This document shows, one piece after another, positions 5,676 to 6,584 of a DNA stretch of 6,584 nucleotides. Both the position numbers and the translations under genes were made by a program. Below the pieces are notes generated by a model. The model made no database searches, was not told where the DNA came from, and worked only from the letters and a program-made list of their open reading frames with translations. Every line of letters begins with the position of its first letter. Within the stretch, counting starts at the first letter, position 1. Source of the stretch: CALZJC01 sp041574955 (GTDB taxonomy: Bacteria; Acidobacteriota; Thermoanaerobaculia; Multivoradales; JAHEKO01); the NCBI GenBank assembly GCA_041574955.1, contig JBFGNS010000203.1, positions 1 through 6,584 on the forward strand, written 5' to 3'.

Positions 5676-6584
5676 GGGAAGAGCGAGGCGGGCGTCAGCG
5701 CCGTCGGCTCGACGACGCCCTCACCGTTGGGCTCGTAGTAGACGCGCACCGCGGTGAAGGTCACCGTGTACTGAGAGCCCACAGAGGGGTTGAGATACAC
5801 ATAGACCGAGTGCGAGTGGAGGTACTGGTCTGCAACGTACCTCACGGCGGCGGCCAACGAGTACCTGCAGCCGACCTCGGGGCCGAGAGTATTCGCCTGG
5901 CCGTGGCTCGTTGTAATGGGGAGGCCGAAGGGAGGCGCATCCACCACGAGTGCCGAGACGCTCCCGCTGTCGCTGGGATCGAGGTCGCACGCCTCCAGCT
6001 CGATGCCGACGATCGTGGATCCGTGAGGAACGTCGAGCGGCGCCGCCAACTCGCAGAGCACCGAACCGCAGCGCCAGGAGCCGTCGGCGAGCTGATACAC
6101 GCCGGTACCTTCCACCACCTGAAACGCTGCTGCCGGAAGGGTGACCCAGAGCTCCCGCTCCTCCGCGGCGGCAGCCGGTCCGGATGACGCGCCGAGCTTG
6201 CCCTCTTGCCGCCCCCTCGAGGGCCACGGTCTGTCGGCCGCGAGGACACCCGCGGACGGAGCGAGGCCGCCGATATCGCCCGCGGCCGCGATCTCCCCCG
6301 GCACCCCCTCGTCGGCCGCTCGGCGGAGCAGCCGCAACAGCTCCCTGGCTTCGCGGGCCGAGAGCTCCGCCGCGATCTCGAAGACGCTGGGTTGGGACCA
6401 CTCCGAGACGCCCCCGGCAACGAGCGCCCGCACCGTCCAGGCGTAGCGGCCGCCGCGCTCGAAGCACTCGTCCGACACCGGCACCCAGCCGCCGACCGAG
6501 CCCGGCAGCTCCCTGGCCAGCGCCGGCTCGCCTTCCCCGTCAGCTTCCGCGGCGTCGTCGAGAGCCGCGTCGTAGACCCGCAGC
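5672..6584 (-). CDS. Hypothetical FN3-like/beta-rich, probably secreted protein, 5' end beyond window
   Basis: The frame is open from the window edge to TAG at 5672-5674 (304 codons), so the N-terminus is missing. A GTG at 6484 could be a start, but the coding pattern continues upstream of it without a stop. Near the top, from LRVYDAAL through WVPVSDECFERGGRYAWTVRAL to VSEWSQPSVFEI, the text looks like the end of a fibronectin type III-like domain. Next comes a short charged helix (AREARELLRLLRRAADEG) and a low-complexity linker rich in Gly, Ala and Pro. The last ~130 residues look beta-rich (GSTIVGIELEACDLDPSDSG, YTVTFTAVRVYYEP) with four cysteines. No catalytic motif is visible. A surface or extracellular role is inferred from the FN3-like part only. 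The stop codon lies inside the end of the palindromic element, so the C-terminus may have been set by that element. It points toward the regulator gene and has no evident link to the respiratory operon. Confidence 0.7.
   Translation of the reverse strand, partial: LRVYDAALDDAAEADGEGEPALARELPGSVGGWVPVSDECFERGGRYAWTVRALVAGGVSEWSQPSVFEIAAELSAREARELLRLLRRAADEGVPGEIAAAGDIGGLAPSAGVLAADRPWPSRGRQEGKLGASSGPAAAAEERELWVTLPAAAFQVVEGTGVYQLADGSWRCGSVLCELAAPLDVPHGSTIVGIELEACDLDPSDSGSVSALVVDAPPFGLPITTSHGQANTLGPEVGCRYSLAAAVRYVADQYLHSHSVYVYLNPSVGSQYTVTFTAVRVYYEPNGEGVVEPTALTPASLFP

Noticed and set aside
1..6584. CRISPR arrays, tRNA or rRNA genes, or transposase genes
   Set aside because: No regularly spaced direct repeats, no cloverleaf or rRNA-like sequence, and no transposase or integrase coding frame were found.

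Overview
The window is high-GC bacterial DNA. It looks like accessory respiratory metabolism next to a surface-protein gene. Two genes run off the ends. The type II molybdoenzyme, the triheme lipoprotein and the FN3-like protein together would suit an Acidobacteriota- or Nitrospirota-like soil or sediment lineage, but there is no taxonomic marker, so this is a weak guess.

Region 1 (1-4574, minus strand) is the start of a respiratory operon. First comes a lipoprotein that joins two c-type cytochrome domains to an ethylbenzene-dehydrogenase-type heme b domain. This is the gamma subunit or electron wire of a complex. Twenty-seven bases later comes a Tat-exported molybdopterin catalytic subunit of the type II DMSO reductase family. 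It most resembles the Nitrospira/anammox nitrite oxidoreductase alpha subunit (NxrA) and related extracytoplasmic nitrate reductases. Its last ~200 residues lie beyond base 1. An iron-sulfur beta subunit would be expected next, outside the window.

Region 2 (4575-4743) is a divergent promoter region. It carries a perfect 7-bp-arm palindrome containing the FNR-type core TGAT-N4-ATCA. Region 3 (4744-5430, plus strand) encodes a CRP/FNR-family regulator without the FNR cysteine cluster or the cAMP-binding residues. The simplest reading is that this regulator binds the palindrome and controls the molybdoenzyme operon in response to oxygen, NO or redox state.

Region 4 (5492-5675) lies between two convergent genes. 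It is a 184-bp concentric imperfect palindrome: a perfect 19-bp inverted repeat at the ends, nested matching helices, and an 8-bp hairpin exactly at the centre. It is either a MITE-like element or a long-hairpin structured RNA; no family was recognised. Its right end supplies the stop codon of the next gene.

Region 5 (5672-6584, minus strand) is the 3' part of a gene for a probably secreted protein with an FN3-like segment and a C-terminal beta-rich domain of unknown function.
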